A program made the translations under genes and the position numbers. The notes below the pieces were generated by a model that was given only the letters and a program-made list of their open reading frames with translations, made no database searches and was not told the DNA's origin. 61,111 nt of DNA from Zygnema cylindricum (lineage: Eukaryota; Streptophyta; Zygnematophyceae; Zygnematales; Zygnemataceae). The stretch is taken from the NCBI GenBank assembly GCA_037447655.1, contig JBBHKE010002817.1, forward strand, positions 1 through 61,111, in the 5' to 3' direction. Shown piece after piece: positions 24,328 to 34,603 of this stretch; the first letter of the stretch is position 1, and each line of letters opens with the position of its first letter.

Positions 24328-25378
24328 TGAAACTCTGAGACCTCCATAAGTCCTCAAAGTGGACAGCTTCCAAGAAGCCTCTAGGATAATCCTGACCCCT
24401 TTGTGTTTAAGCAAAAATAACTGCCACCCTGGCAGACAAAAAACTCTGACCAACTTCACCCGTGTGAAGACAAGACTCCCCTGAGTCGATAGCAAAAAGA
24501 ATCTATGAATTTGCTCCCCTGAGCAGTAAGTTATGGAGGGTCAAAGTTGACCTTTTGTACAGAAGCTCTCTGGGAGAGGGGGTCCTATCTTCTAATTTTT
24601 CTAAGTCCTGTCTCTCTCACAGACTCTATCTAGTGATGTACGGAACCAATCAGAATTGAGTTCCGTACGCAAAAGTACAGCTGCCGGTGTACTTTATGCA
24701 CGGACATTGTACGACATGGCCAAAATGTCGACACATGTCAAATCCGGATTCGGTGCCATAATCTCCGGAGATTCCACAATCCAACGGAATTTCGCCACGC
24801 GTCATCCGATGTGGCGATGGCCACAAACCGTCGAAATCTTCCTCCGCGATCTCGGCGCTAATCCCGGCCGTCCGATTAAATTCGCCTTTAATCGTAGCCG
24901 TAATAAATACATGCGCGGTATTTGTTTCATTTACGAAACAAATGCGCGATACTGATTTTCGTCCGTACCGTAAGTCGTACATTATATATTACTGGATCTA
25001 TGTATCCCGTAATTTATTTCAGTTAAATGGTTTGTCGCACGTATACATATTTAAATAACTATCAAACTATATACTACGTATCATTACTATTAGACTTAAC
25101 GGCTAAGGCTAACGGCTATATCTATCTGCCGGCCGGTAGGTACAAGGATCAAATCCTGCCGCCGGCACATACATTTTAATTAAACAAATAAACCCTAATA
25201 TAAAATTCCCCGTAAACCTCAGGATAGCCGAGGTAGCCATGGCTCTAGCTTCCTCTCCAATTTCTTAGTGACTGCGACAAGTTTGAGAGTTGGAGAGAGA
25301 AGTTAGAGATAGACTACCTCGGACTTCTATATTTCTTTTCAGACCTAGAAAATACTAATAAAACCATTAGTTTCTACA
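24328..25378 (-). mobile_element. 3' LTR of copia C (1051 bp)
   Basis: It starts TGTAGAAACTAATGG at 25378 after an AATAAGGGGAG polypurine tract and ends GAGTTTCA at 24328. It is nearly identical by eye to the 5' LTR at 29733-30781, with only scattered substitutions in the parts I aligned. It contains the LTR hairpin (25231-25320), a GGATCAAATCC tRNA-like block (25100-25170) and a 110-residue sense ORF (24982-24650) that is also intact in the 5' LTR. Confidence 0.92.
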
Positions 25379-26052
25379 CTCCCCTTATTTTCTAGTCAAT
25401 CTTTAATTTCAGACCACACTTCTCCCTGCAAAAAATTAGCTTAGGGGAAGGCACAGGTTTGGTCATCATATCTGCTACCATCTCACTATCTGGTCGGTAC
25501 TCTAAACTGATTACTTTGTTTTCTACTTTCTCTGTAACAAAGCTGAGTCTGATGTCCATGTGTTTAGCTTTAAAATGGTGTGTAGGATTGGCAGAAATAG
25601 CGATTGCTGCCTGATTATCACAAAATATTTTTTTGCACACCACTCTTAAGGTGACCAAGCTCACCAAGCAAAGACTTGACCCACATCAATTCTTTTACAG
25701 CAGAGCAAGAGGCCATATAGTCAGCCTCCATGGTGGACTGAGCAATAACCTTTTGCTGTTTGCTACTCCAACAGCAAGCCCCATCACCCACATATAATAC
25801 ATATCCAGAAGTACATCTCCTCATCGGAGCATCACCATAACTGGCATCACTCCAAGTAGTGATGTCAGTATTCTCCCCACCCAAATGCAACCATAGATCT
25901 CTAGTTCCTACCTTGTATCTAAGGACTCTCTTAGCTGCCTCCTAATCCTTCTTAGTGGGAGCATTTAGACTTCTACTCAGCACTCCTACAGCTGCAGCTA
26001 AATCCGGCCGGGTACAATTCATAAAATAGATTAGACTTCCCACTACTTGCCT
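25379..26052 (-). pseudogene. Copia C RNase H region
   Basis: RNase H is the 3' end of the C polyprotein. After a stop at 26055-26053 the frame continues as the SLIYFMNCTRPDLAAAVGVLSRSL segment and then has another stop near 25942. The RNase H core (25890-25618) contains WSDASYGDAPMRR, CCWSSKQQKVIAQSTMEADYM and WVKSLLGELGHL. A frameshift near 25620 moves it to KIFCDNQAAIAISANPTHH and the C-terminal SEMVADMMTKPVPSPKL, ending at 25392. The terminal polypurine tract is at 25379-25389. Confidence 0.88.
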
Positions 26053-26955
26053 TTAAGAAATAGTCTGCATGAACTTCTGTTCATCAGGAGATAATTCCTC
26101 GTCTAAGACTATGACTCCTTCTTCCTCACTCCCCTCACTTCCCTTCTTCAATTCCATTGGAGTTGTACAACTATTAGCTTTATCCATTTGAAATTTTTCA
26201 AGCATGTTCCCTATTGCTTCCTTTTGAGTCAATCTTATAATTTTTATTTTTCGGTCTCTCTCTACTTGAATTCCCAAAATATATTTTGCTTCCCCCATAT
26301 CCTTCATTTCAAATCTCCCCTTAAGATCGGTTTTCAGTTTATTAATTTTTTCCATTGATTTACTTAAAACAAGCAAATCATCAACATAAATTGCAATAAA
26401 TATAAAACCTTCCTCATCTTCGAAAACATAGATTGAGTGATCTGAGCTGATCCGGATATATCCCAGACCGGTAAGAAACTCATCAAGCTTCTTATTCCAC
26501 TGTCGAGGCGCCTGTTTCAAACCATAAAGAGATTTAATTAGCCGGCATACCTTACTCTCCTCTCCTTCTTCCACAAACACTTCGGGTTGTCGCATGAAGA
26601 TCTCCTCTTCCAATTCTCCATGCAAAAAGGTTGTTTTGATGTCCATCTGGTGCACTTCCATGTCTTCCGCCGCTGCTAAACTGAGAAGTATGCGGACGGA
26701 GGGAAATCTGACCACCGGGGCAAAGGTTTCCTCGTAGTCAATTCCTTCCTTTTGTGTAAATCCCTTTGCCACTAATCTGGCCTTGTAGCGCTCGATTGTG
26801 TTATCTGGGTTCAGTTTTAGTTTGAAAACCCACTTACAACCGATTGGTTTTCGGTTAGGTGGACAGTCCACCAGCTCCCAAGTATCGGCTGCCATGATTG
26901 AAGCCATCTCCTCATTGATGGCTGTCTTCCACCGGTTTCTTTCTGGACAAGTCAT
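26053..26955 (-). CDS. Copia C reverse transcriptase ORF (300 aa)
   Basis: This is the RVT_2-type copia reverse transcriptase in one open segment: ADTWELVDCPP, WVFKLKLNPDNTIERYKARLVAKGFTQ (about residues 35-70), QMDIKTTFLHGELEEEIFMRQPE (about 112-134), SLYGLKQAPRQWNKKLDEFL, the catalytic IAIYVDDLLVLSKS (about 197-210) and MGEAKYILGIQVERD. It copies element RNA into cDNA. It is separated from the upstream integrase ORF by a frameshift near 26975 and ends at an in-frame TAA (26053) before RNase H. The ATG given is simply the first available. In the intact ancestor this was an internal part of gag-pol. Confidence 0.9.
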   Translation of the reverse strand: MTCPERNRWKTAINEEMASIMAADTWELVDCPPNRKPIGCKWVFKLKLNPDNTIERYKARLVAKGFTQKEGIDYEETFAPVVRFPSVRILLSLAAAEDMEVHQMDIKTTFLHGELEEEIFMRQPEVFVEEGEESKVCRLIKSLYGLKQAPRQWNKKLDEFLTGLGYIRISSDHSIYVFEDEEGFIFIAIYVDDLLVLSKSMEKINKLKTDLKGRFEMKDMGEAKYILGIQVERDRKIKIIRLTQKEAIGNMLEKFQMDKANSCTTPMELKKGSEGSEEEGVIVLDEELSPDEQKFMQTIS

Positions 26956-26977
26956 CGCCTCTCGATAAGTTTGAGGT

Positions 26978-27826
26978 TCATCTTGATGAGATAGTTTTAG
27001 TTACCTTGTTATTAACCTGTTTTTCTTGCAGTCTTTTGCTACTTCTCCTCCCCCCCTCAAAATCTGAGGCCGGAATAGATGGTTCTCGTGGATTCTTTCG
27101 AACAAACTCGGCTTCTCCCCTGTCCCTTGATTCCGAATCAATTTCCACCACGTCTTCCGCTTCGAGTAGAGTTGTCACTGGAGTTTCCACAGCCGAGTCC
27201 TTTTCGGTCTGATTTGTTCCTGCAAGAATGTCATCGTCTCTAAAACCTGGATAGTTAGGAAGCTCAAATTCATAAGAATTTTCTGACTCAAATCTGATTT
27301 TTACTGACTTTGTATATTTGAAAGGATCCACAGACTTTCCTTCATCCATAACTACTAGATGCTTTACTAAGATTATATCTTCTCTTTTTAGATCATAAAC
27401 TCTATATCCTTTAACATCCTCATCATATCCTAATAAGTATCCCGGTTTTCCTTCAGGATCTAGCTTCCAATTAGAACGATCTATATCTAGACTGAATACT
27501 TGACTGCCGAAAACCTTTAAATGAGATAATTCTGGTTTCCGGCCTGTCCATCTCTCATAAGGTGTTTGATCTTTTATAGCTGAAGTAAAAACTCTATTTT
27601 TAAGGTAATTAGCACAGTTCATTGCTTCTGCCCAAAACCTTTTTCCTATCTTCTTATCCGACAACATACTTCTAGCACTATCACTTAGTGTTCTATTTAA
27701 CCTTTCAGCTACCCCATTCTGTTCCGGATTTTCAGGAATTGTCTTTTGGTGTTGAACCCCATCTTCCCTCAAAAAATCCTCAAACTGGTTAGAAGTATAC
27801 TCTCCACCATTGTCACTCCTTACTCT
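26978..27826 (-). CDS. Copia C integrase C-terminal half ORF
   Basis: This continues in the same frame after the single stop at 27829-27827. It contains VRSDNGGEYTSNQFEDF (second catalytic Asp), PEQNGVAERLNRTLSDSARS (catalytic Glu), FWAEAMNCANYLKNRVF, the TPYERWTGRKPELSHLKVFG block and the linker to RT with a DFEGGRRSSKRLQEKQ basic stretch. It is the integrase core and GKGY-like C-terminal portion that inserts cDNA into the host. It ends at a stop at 26978, just ahead of a frameshift into RT. Confidence 0.88.
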   Translation of the reverse strand, partial: RVRSDNGGEYTSNQFEDFLREDGVQHQKTIPENPEQNGVAERLNRTLSDSARSMLSDKKIGKRFWAEAMNCANYLKNRVFTSAIKDQTPYERWTGRKPELSHLKVFGSQVFSLDIDRSNWKLDPEGKPGYLLGYDEDVKGYRVYDLKREDIILVKHLVVMDEGKSVDPFKYTKSVKIRFESENSYEFELPNYPGFRDDDILAGTNQTEKDSAVETPVTTLLEAEDVVEIDSESRDRGEAEFVRKNPREPSIPASDFEGGRRSSKRLQEKQVNNKVTKTISSR

Positions 27827-29752
27827 CTAGATTGGAGTTTCATGGAGTTTTTCGCTCCATGCTTTATATTGTCTAAAACAGTCCTCAGCCTCTGACTTGT
27901 TTTTCAAAAAATATACTCGGGAATACCGAGACCAATCATCAGTTATAGTCATCATAAATCTCTTCCCCCCCGGTGAGGGCACTCTAGCCAGTCCCCAAAT
28001 ATCTGTGTGTACTAGATCTAGAAGTTTTTCTCCCTTGTAGATGGCTGTTTTTGGAAAGGGTAATCTGTGTGCTTTACCTTGAGCACACCCACTACAATCA
28101 CTTATATCATCACTCTCACTGAACTGAATCCCTTCCACCACTCCCATCTTTTTCATCTCTCTTAACTTATCTAGATTCACATGCCCAAGCCTCTTATGCC
28201 ACATCATAATATCATGAACACCAGCATAATAAAGTTTCTTCGTTTCATTACTTAAGATCAGCCTAAACATCCCATGGCTACCTTTCTCAGCAATGAAATA
28301 GTCATCCTCCTCAAAACTAGCAGTAAAGACTACTTCCCTAGTGCTAGTGAAAAAACCCTTATCATCTAATACTGATGTAGAGATAAGATTTTTGTTCAGC
28401 CGCGGAATAAACAATACATCGGAGAATGTTAATATGGATGTCTTTCCTTTTACTAACACTTTCAGGTCTACCGATCCTACAAGAGTAGTGGTGACTATCC
28501 TCCCATCCCCGTACTCTATCTCTACGGTGGGAATCTTTCTTATCTTAGTGAACAGGTATCTATCCTTACACATGTGCATTGAGGCACCTGAATCTATAAT
28601 CCAGCCTGCTTCACCTTTCAATCCACCATAAGCACATTTCTGCCTTCGTGGAATTTCAACCTTAGTTTTCGCCTCCAACTCCTCATCCAAAAAGAGCTCA
28701 TCGTCCTCGTCTTCGGATTCCGCCTCAAGTACCTGTGTGACAAGGGCCTTTTTCTTTCCTCTCGGGGTACCACCGGTCTGCCCCTCCTTTAATCGAAGCT
28801 CGGTTAGCTTGGTGCACTCTGCCATATAGTGCCCCGGTTTCTTACAAAAATGACATAAACCTTTGGGAGCCCTTGGTTCGAACTCGCCAACCTGTTTTTT
28901 CTGCTCCCTACCCCCATAGTTTCCGACCGGTTTCCGGGAATCCTTGTTCCTCCAATCGGTCGCTGTTGCCAAGGCTTGGCCACTCTTTCCTCCCCTTCGG
29001 ATCTCAATCGTATTCTCTCGAACGAGAATCATCCCTACCACTGAGTTCCATATCCACCTTGAGTCAGGCAAGTCCTGCACATGGTTGACTATGTTCTCGA
29101 ACTCATCAGGTAACTTCATTAGTAAACAGTTAACTTTTTCTTTTTCACTAAAAACTTTACCCGCACTCTCTAGCTCCATGAAGAGTGTAGCAAGCTCATT
29201 GCAAAAATCCAACATATTTCCCCCTTTGTATACATACTCCTTAACTTTCTGATCAGCCAACTGTTGTTGCTGAATCGTACCACTTCGGTACATCTCTATG
29301 AGAGCCATCCAAAGATCGGATGCCCTCTCTACCTGCAAATGAGGACATGCAAGTCCTTGAGTGAGATGGCGTAGGATGAAGTGCTTTGCCGCCATATTGT
29401 TGAAGTCCCAGGTTTCAGTATCATTCTCCTCGTTCCTCGGAATAGGTGACATGAATGCTAAACCAGTTGCTATTGGTGTGGTCGCCTCCTTCTCCTTTCC
29501 TTTGTCCACCACCTCTCCTTCCTTTGTTTCCTCCGTTGAAGGTGAATCCTCTTTCCTGGTGTATCTGCTTCCTTTAAACCCTGGAGGAATTCCAAGACTT
29601 GATGGACGCCCCAATCGTCCACTCACTATCCCCCAAAACCTTTTTTCGCATAGAGCTCCTATCATCATACTTTCCCAGTATATGAAGCCAGTTCCATTAA
29701 ATATTGGCACCCTAGAGGGTGGGCCCATAACCTGAAACTCTGAGACCTCCAT
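27827..29752 (-). CDS. Copia C gag-protease-integrase(N) ORF, 641 aa
   Basis: This is the longest open frame in the window. ATG 29752 lies 20 bases inside the LTR; an alternative in-frame ATG lies within the primer-binding site (29726). The gag capsid region (residues ~10-270) includes the GFIYWESMMIGAL and VNHVQDLPDSRWIWN stretches. The CCHC knuckle CHFCKKPGHYMAEC is at about residue 305-318. An acidic EAESEDEDDELFLDEEL linker follows. The protease active site is WIIDSGASMHMC (about 383-394). Pre-integrase MWHKRLGHVNLDKL and CSGCAQGKAHRLPF come next, then MTITDDWSRYSR (first integrase Asp). It ends at one TAG just before the second catalytic Asp. Full-length Ty1/copia polyproteins are one ORF, so C is only a few lesions from intact. 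Confidence 0.93.
   Translation of the reverse strand: MEVSEFQVMGPPSRVPIFNGTGFIYWESMMIGALCEKRFWGIVSGRLGRPSSLGIPPGFKGSRYTRKEDSPSTEETKEGEVVDKGKEKEATTPIATGLAFMSPIPRNEENDTETWDFNNMAAKHFILRHLTQGLACPHLQVERASDLWMALIEMYRSGTIQQQQLADQKVKEYVYKGGNMLDFCNELATLFMELESAGKVFSEKEKVNCLLMKLPDEFENIVNHVQDLPDSRWIWNSVVGMILVRENTIEIRRGGKSGQALATATDWRNKDSRKPVGNYGGREQKKQVGEFEPRAPKGLCHFCKKPGHYMAECTKLTELRLKEGQTGGTPRGKKKALVTQVLEAESEDEDDELFLDEELEAKTKVEIPRRQKCAYGGLKGEAGWIIDSGASMHMCKDRYLFTKIRKIPTVEIEYGDGRIVTTTLVGSVDLKVLVKGKTSILTFSDVLFIPRLNKNLISTSVLDDKGFFTSTREVVFTASFEEDDYFIAEKGSHGMFRLILSNETKKLYYAGVHDIMMWHKRLGHVNLDKLREMKKMGVVEGIQFSESDDISDCSGCAQGKAHRLPFPKTAIYKGEKLLDLVHTDIWGLARVPSPGGKRFMMTITDDWSRYSRVYFLKNKSEAEDCFRQYKAWSEKLHETPI
29721..29732 (-). 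promoter_or_regulatory. Half-tRNA(iMet) primer-binding site of copia C
   Basis: GGTTATGGGCCC on the minus strand begins at 29732, immediately after LTR base 29733. With the next three bases, 15 nt are complementary to initiator tRNA-Met around residues 26-40. The ATG within it is the complement of the CAU anticodon and is in the gag frame. Confidence 0.75.
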
Positions 29753-30781
29753 AAGTCCTCAGAGTGGACAGCTTCCAAGAAGCCTCTAGGATAATCCTGA
29801 CCCCTTTGTGTTTAAGCAAAAATAACTGCCACCCTGGCAGACAAAAACTCTGACCAACTTCACCCCTGTGAAGACAAGACTCCCCTGAGTCGATAGCAAA
29901 AAGAATCTCTGAATTTGCTTCCCTGAGCAGTAAGTTATGGAGGGTCAAAGTTGACCTTTTGTACAGAAGCTCTCTGGGAGAGAGGGTCCTATCTTCTAAT
30001 TTTTCTAAGTCCTATCTCTCTCACAGACTCTATCTACTGATGTACGGAACCAATCAGAATTGAGTTCCGTACGCAAAAGTACAGCTGTCGGTGTACTTTA
30101 TGTACGGATATTGTACGACATGGCCAAAATGTCGACACATGTCAAATCCGGATTCGGTGCCATAATCTCCGGAGTTTCCACAATCCAACGGAATTTTGCC
30201 ACGCGTCATCCGATGTGGCGATGGCCACAAACCGCCGAAATCTTCCTCCGCGATCTCGGCGCTAATCCCGGCCGTCCGATTAAATTCGTCTTTAATCGTA
30301 GCCGTAATAAATACATGCGCGGTATTTGTTTCATTTACGAAACAAATGCGCGGTACTGATTTATGTCCGTACCGTAAGTCGTACATTACATATTACTGGA
30401 TCTATGTATCCCGTAATTAATTCTAGTTAAATGGTTTATCGCTTGTATACATATATAAATAATTATCAAACTATATGCTAGGTAACATTACCGCTAGATG
30501 AAACGGCTAAGGCTACCGGCTACATTGTGTCTGCCGGCCGGCAGGTACAAGGATCAAATCCTGCCGCCGGCACATACATTTTAATTAAATATATAAACCC
30601 TAATATAAAATTCCCGTAAACCTCAGGATAGCCAAGGTAGCCATGGCTCTAGCTTCCTCTCCAATTTCTCAGTGACTGCGACAAGTTTGAGAGTTGGAGA
30701 GAGAAGTTAGAGATAGACTGCCTCGACTTCTATATTTCTTTTCAGACCTAGAAAATACTAATAAAACCATTAGTTTCTACA
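29733..30781 (-). mobile_element. 5' LTR of copia C (1049 bp)
   Basis: It starts TGTAGAAACTAATGG at 30781 and ends GAGTTTCA at 29733. It pairs with the 3' LTR 24328-25378 to define a 6.45-kb element, 24328-30781. It is inserted in the gag of element B (B gag resumes at 30782). The 5-bp flanks (AGTTC at 30782, GTGAC at 24323) do not match, and B gag sequence is missing between the two flanks, so a deletion or recombination accompanied or followed insertion. Confidence 0.9.
30634..30722 (-). repeat. Conserved LTR hairpin (copia C 5' LTR copy)
   Basis: The arms are GGTAGCCATGGCTCTAGCTT... and ...GAAGTTAGAG.TAGACTGCC around a loop near GTGACTGCGACAAG. The inner arms CTCCAATTTCTCA and TGAGAGTTGGAG pair almost fully. 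Equivalent hairpins occur at 19983-20082, 20259-20347, 20817-20903, 25231-25320, 32166-32254, 49872-49960 and, degraded, about 60010-60065. Confidence 0.7.
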
Positions 30782-31347
30782 AGTTCATTGCAGAAATCGA
30801 GCATCTTCTCTCATTTGTGAAAATATTCATTGATCCTTTGATGTGCTATCTTATGTTCCTAAATAGTACCACTTCAGTTTATCTCTATAAACGCATCCCA
30901 CAGATCGGATGCCCTTTCCACTTGAAAATGAGGACCTGCGAGTCCTTGTGTGAGATGACGAAGAACAAAATGCTTGGCCGCCATGTTGTTGTAGTCTCAG
31001 GTATCAATGTCATTCTCCTTATTCCTCGGAATAGAAGACATGAAAACAGAACCGGTTGCTATAGGTGTGGTTTTCTCTTTTTCTTTCCCCTTTTCCATCA
31101 CGATGCTTTCTCCATCTTTTGAGTCCCCAGACGAAGGTATATCTGGTTTCCTACTAAATCAGCTTCCTCCAAACCCTGAAGGAATAGCAGGATCGGATGG
31201 GCGCTTTACTTGCCCACTCACTATTCCCCAAAATCTTTTCCCATATAGGGCTCCCATCATCATACTCTCCCAGTAGATGATCCCTGTCCCATTGAATATG
31301 GGTACCGTAGAGGGTGGGCCCATAACTTGCAACTCTGAGACCTTTAT
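30782..31347 (-). pseudogene. Copia B gag N-terminal fragment
   Basis: This is the start of the outer B element's gag. Translation runs from the ATG-like triplet near 31347 in the LTR through the primer site (QVMGPPSTVPIFNGTGI), IYWESMMMGAL and the capsid region to EKMLDFCNEL at 30782, where element C is inserted. Gag residues aligned with C gag show the same order with several stops and frameshifts. The rest of B continues at 24327 after loss of the remaining gag and knuckle. Confidence 0.8.
31317..31327 (-). promoter_or_regulatory. Half-tRNA(iMet) primer-binding site of copia B
   Basis: Minus-strand GTTATGGGCCC with the following ACC. It is the same site as in C and D, except that the first base after the LTR is A instead of G. 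Confidence 0.65.
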
Positions 31348-32319
31348 GGTACTTAGAGTAGGCAGCTTGCTTGAGGCCTCTAGGATAATCTTAGTTATTA
31401 GATCTTAGTCTGAATATTGCTAACACCTTGACAGAATACAGATTAACCAAACTGCACCCCTTGGAAGAGATGACTCTTTTGAGTCGGCCACAAAAAGAAT
31501 CGTTGAATTTGCTCACCAGAGCAGTAAATTATCAATGGTCAAAGATGACCTTTTATGTAGAAGCACTCTGGGAGGGAGGCTGTTACCTTAATATTTTCTA
31601 AGTCCTCAACCCCTCTCTTATCCCTCTACTACTAAAGTACGAAGCCAATCAATTCAGTGTACAGTACATAAAGGTACTTGGCCCGGAGTTCTTTTCTGTA
31701 CGGCCATTGTACGACATGGCCAAGAAGATGACGCCTGCCATTTCCGGGTTCGCCAAGGTATGTTCCGGAGATGCCGCCATCTAATGTCATGTTGCCATGT
31801 GTCACCCGGTGTGGCTTCGACCTCAACCCGCCAAATTGTCCATTCCGCGATGCTTAGTTCTTCCTTTGTCGCCCGATTGATATTGCCCTTAATTTATAGC
31901 GGATAAAATACCTTGCAGTACATTTAGACATGATTATATCTAACTATATCTATGTGATTATTTTATGTTCGTCTGTTAAATGAACTTTCGTATTTGTACA
32001 TCTTTAAGTAGCTATTATACCTTATATATCTGGACATAGGTTCTAGGCTACATGGTAATGACGCTGGTCTATTCAGATTGACGGTAGGTACCAAGATCAA
32101 ATCTTCGGTCCGTTAACCTTTTTGGTAAGTTTAACAAAGGACTGCCTACTGTCTCTAGGAGAAACATAGGCAGCCATGGCTCTAGCTTCTTCTTTAGCTT
32201 TCAGCGACTACGACAAGTATGGGGCTACAGAGAGAAGTTAGAAGCAGGCTGCCTCTGCTTTTTCTTCCTCATTTTTAAGAAACCTAGAAAATACATAGGA
32301 AATCCTTTTAATTTCAACA
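31328..32319 (-). mobile_element. 5' LTR of copia B (992 bp)
   Basis: It starts TGTTGAAATTAAAAGG at 32319 and ends GAGTTGCA at 31328. It matches the interrupted B LTR at 20413-20968 and so identifies those two as ends of one outer element that hosts C. It carries the hairpin (32166-32254) and the GGTACCAAGATCAAATC tRNA-like block (about 32085). Confidence 0.85.
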
Positions 32320-33094
32320 TTAGTCTGGGACCATTGCTAAGTGCAATAGGGTTTGACAAGTAACTAAATGTTAACAAGTAGACGAATTCATTTAACTAGA
32401 CGAATCAAATCCTAGTACATAGAAACATTTCAAATATTGTGCGGTTTTATGTACTTTACGAAATAGATAACGCGCAATTGTTTCAACCGCAAAACAAATA
32501 TCGCGCATCAAATTTCAACAGAGAGAATTAAAGCCGGTTTTTGATCGGACGGCCATGATAGACGCTGCAATCGCGAAATAGGTGTTTTTGGCGTTTTATA
32601 GTCATCACCACATCAAGCGATATGTGGCGCGATAACATTGGATTGCGGCAACTCCGAAGAATACAAGAACAAACCCCGATATGGCATGTGCCAACATTTT
32701 GGCCATCTCGTTCGATGGTCGTACAGAAAGTCCACCAACACATGTACCTTTCTATACGATATAGTACTTTGATTGGTGTTGTACGTTAGTCGTGGGGGTT
32801 TAGAGAGAGAGATAGGACTTAAAAAAATTACTAGAGAGCCGCCTCTATCCGAGAGAGCTCATGTACAAAAGGTCATCTTTGACCACTCATAACTTACTAC
32901 TCAAGGGAGCAAATTCACAGTTTCTTTTTGCTATCGAATCAAAGGAGTTTTCCCTTTACAAGGGTGGAGGTGGTCAAATTTTTTGTCTGCCAAGGTGGCA
33001 TTTATTCTTGCTGAATCACAAAGGGGTCAGGGTTATCATAGGGGTTTCGTGTGAGCTGCCCATTGTGAGGACCTATGGAGCTCTCATAATTGCA
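32320..33094 (+). mobile_element. Copia LTR fragment (C/S0-like), plus strand
   Basis: This is the 3' ~775 bases of an LTR in plus orientation, ending ATGGAGCTCTCATAATTGCA at 33094. It resembles the LTR at 1-863 (GCGCAATTGTTTC block, GATCGGACGGCC, GTACGGAC-type words). Its first ~200-270 bases are missing where it abuts the B LTR. The gag that follows at 33095 does not start with the primer-binding site, so part of the leader was lost. Confidence 0.65.
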
Positions 33095-34322
33095 CGGAGT
33101 GGCGGCAATCAAAACCGAGGAAAACGATATTCAAACTTGGGAATACACAAAGATGGTTGCCAAACATTTCATTTTGGGACACCTTACTCAAGCATTGGCA
33201 ACCTCCCACCTTCACATCCTCAAGGCCGAAGAGTTGTGGTTAACTTTGGTGGACATCTATAGTGCTGGTACTATTCAGAAGCTTCAGTTGGCCGAGCAAA
33301 GGTTGGGGGATTATACTTACAAAGGGGGAAAAATGTTAGACTACTCTAATGATCTCTCTTGTTTGTATATAGAGATGGAGGAAATGAAGAAGCTTGGTGT
33401 AGTAGAAGGAATTTAGTTTGGTGATAATGAAATGATGGATGATTGTAGTGGTTTTGCCCAAGGTAAGGCTCACAGACTCCCTTTTCCCAAAACTGCCACA
33501 TTTAGAGGTGAGAAAGTACTAGATCTAGTCCACACATATATTTGGGGACCAGTAAGAGTACCTTCAGTCGGAGGGAAGAAGTTTATGCTGACAATTATTG
33601 ATGACTATTCTACATACTCTAGAGTTAACTTCCTAAAAACAAAGTCCGAAACACCAACTTACTTCAAATAATATATAGCCTAGAGTGAGAAGTTGCACGG
33701 AACCCCCATAAGAGAATAAGGAGTGACAATGGGGAGAATATACCTCTAACCAGTTTGAGGAATACTTGAGGGATGAGGGAATTCAGCATTAAAAAACTCT
33801 ACTGAAAAATCTAGAACATAATGGGGTAGCTTAGAGGTTGAACCAGACTCTACGAGAGAGTGTAGGTAGTATGTTGGCCGGCAAGAAGATAGAAAAAAAG
33901 GTTTTAGGCAGAAGCCATGAACTATGCTAACTACATTAAGAATAGAGTCCTTACTACATCCATGAAAGGAATGACACCTTATGAGAGACGGGTTCGAGGG
34001 AAACCACATATTTCTCATATGAAAGTATTCGATTTTTAAGTCTACAGTCTTTACACAGATTGGAAAAACCAGATCCTATATGCTAAGGGGAAACCGGGAT
34101 ATTTTGTGGGATATGATGAGGATGTCAAGGGATATAAAGTCTATGACTTAGCTAAACAAGATGTCATTCTAGTAAAGAACCTAGTAGTAATGGATAAAGG
34201 GAAGTCATTTGATCCCTTCAAATACACCAAGAAGATAAGAATCAGTTTTAAGTCCAAAGAGGAGTACTAAAATCTTCCCGGAAAGGCTATGAGTTAAAAC
34301 GTGATTGTAGATTCAGGGAGGA
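33095..34322 (+). pseudogene. Ty1/copia gag-integrase with internal deletion
   Basis: Gag (33095-33375) reads VAAIKTEENDIQTWEYTKMVAKHF ... YKGGKMLDYSNDLSCLYIEME and then jumps straight into the pre-integrase EMKKLGVVEGI (33381). The rest of gag, the CCHC knuckle and the protease are deleted, about 1 kb by comparison with copia C. Integrase follows with CSGFAQGKAHRLPF (33453), TIIDDYSTYSR (33595) and a badly broken region to about 34270 containing GVA*RLNQTL. Stops occur at 33414 and 33669 and many after that. It is cut at 34322 by the gypsy G1 LTR. Confidence 0.82.
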
Positions 34323-34603
34323 TGTCGAGCGTGCTAGGGAAACGCATGATAAGGGCCCATATCCAGAAATAGTCAACATCGAAGTTCTGCAAATAACCAC
34401 CAAATACGGATGCTTCCCATAATGGTGATAATGCCCATTTCTGGCCCCATCCCTCCCGTAGACATGCATGCAAAACATGGGGGACAATTGGACAAAAAAT
34501 AGAAATGAATGTATGGGAAGGCGAAAAGATATCCCCTCCCCCTTCCTTTCCCCCTCCAATCGGGAAACGGGAGTGGGTTTTTAGGAATCGAGTTCATATC
34601 CCA
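34323..34603 (-). mobile_element. 3' LTR of gypsy G1 (281 bp)
   Basis: It starts TGGGATATGAACTCG at 34603 after the polypurine tract AAGAGGGGGGGAAAT and ends CACGCTCGACA at 34323. It matches the two copies at 53550-53810 and 54115-54376. It is inserted in the copia integrase to the left. Confidence 0.75.
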
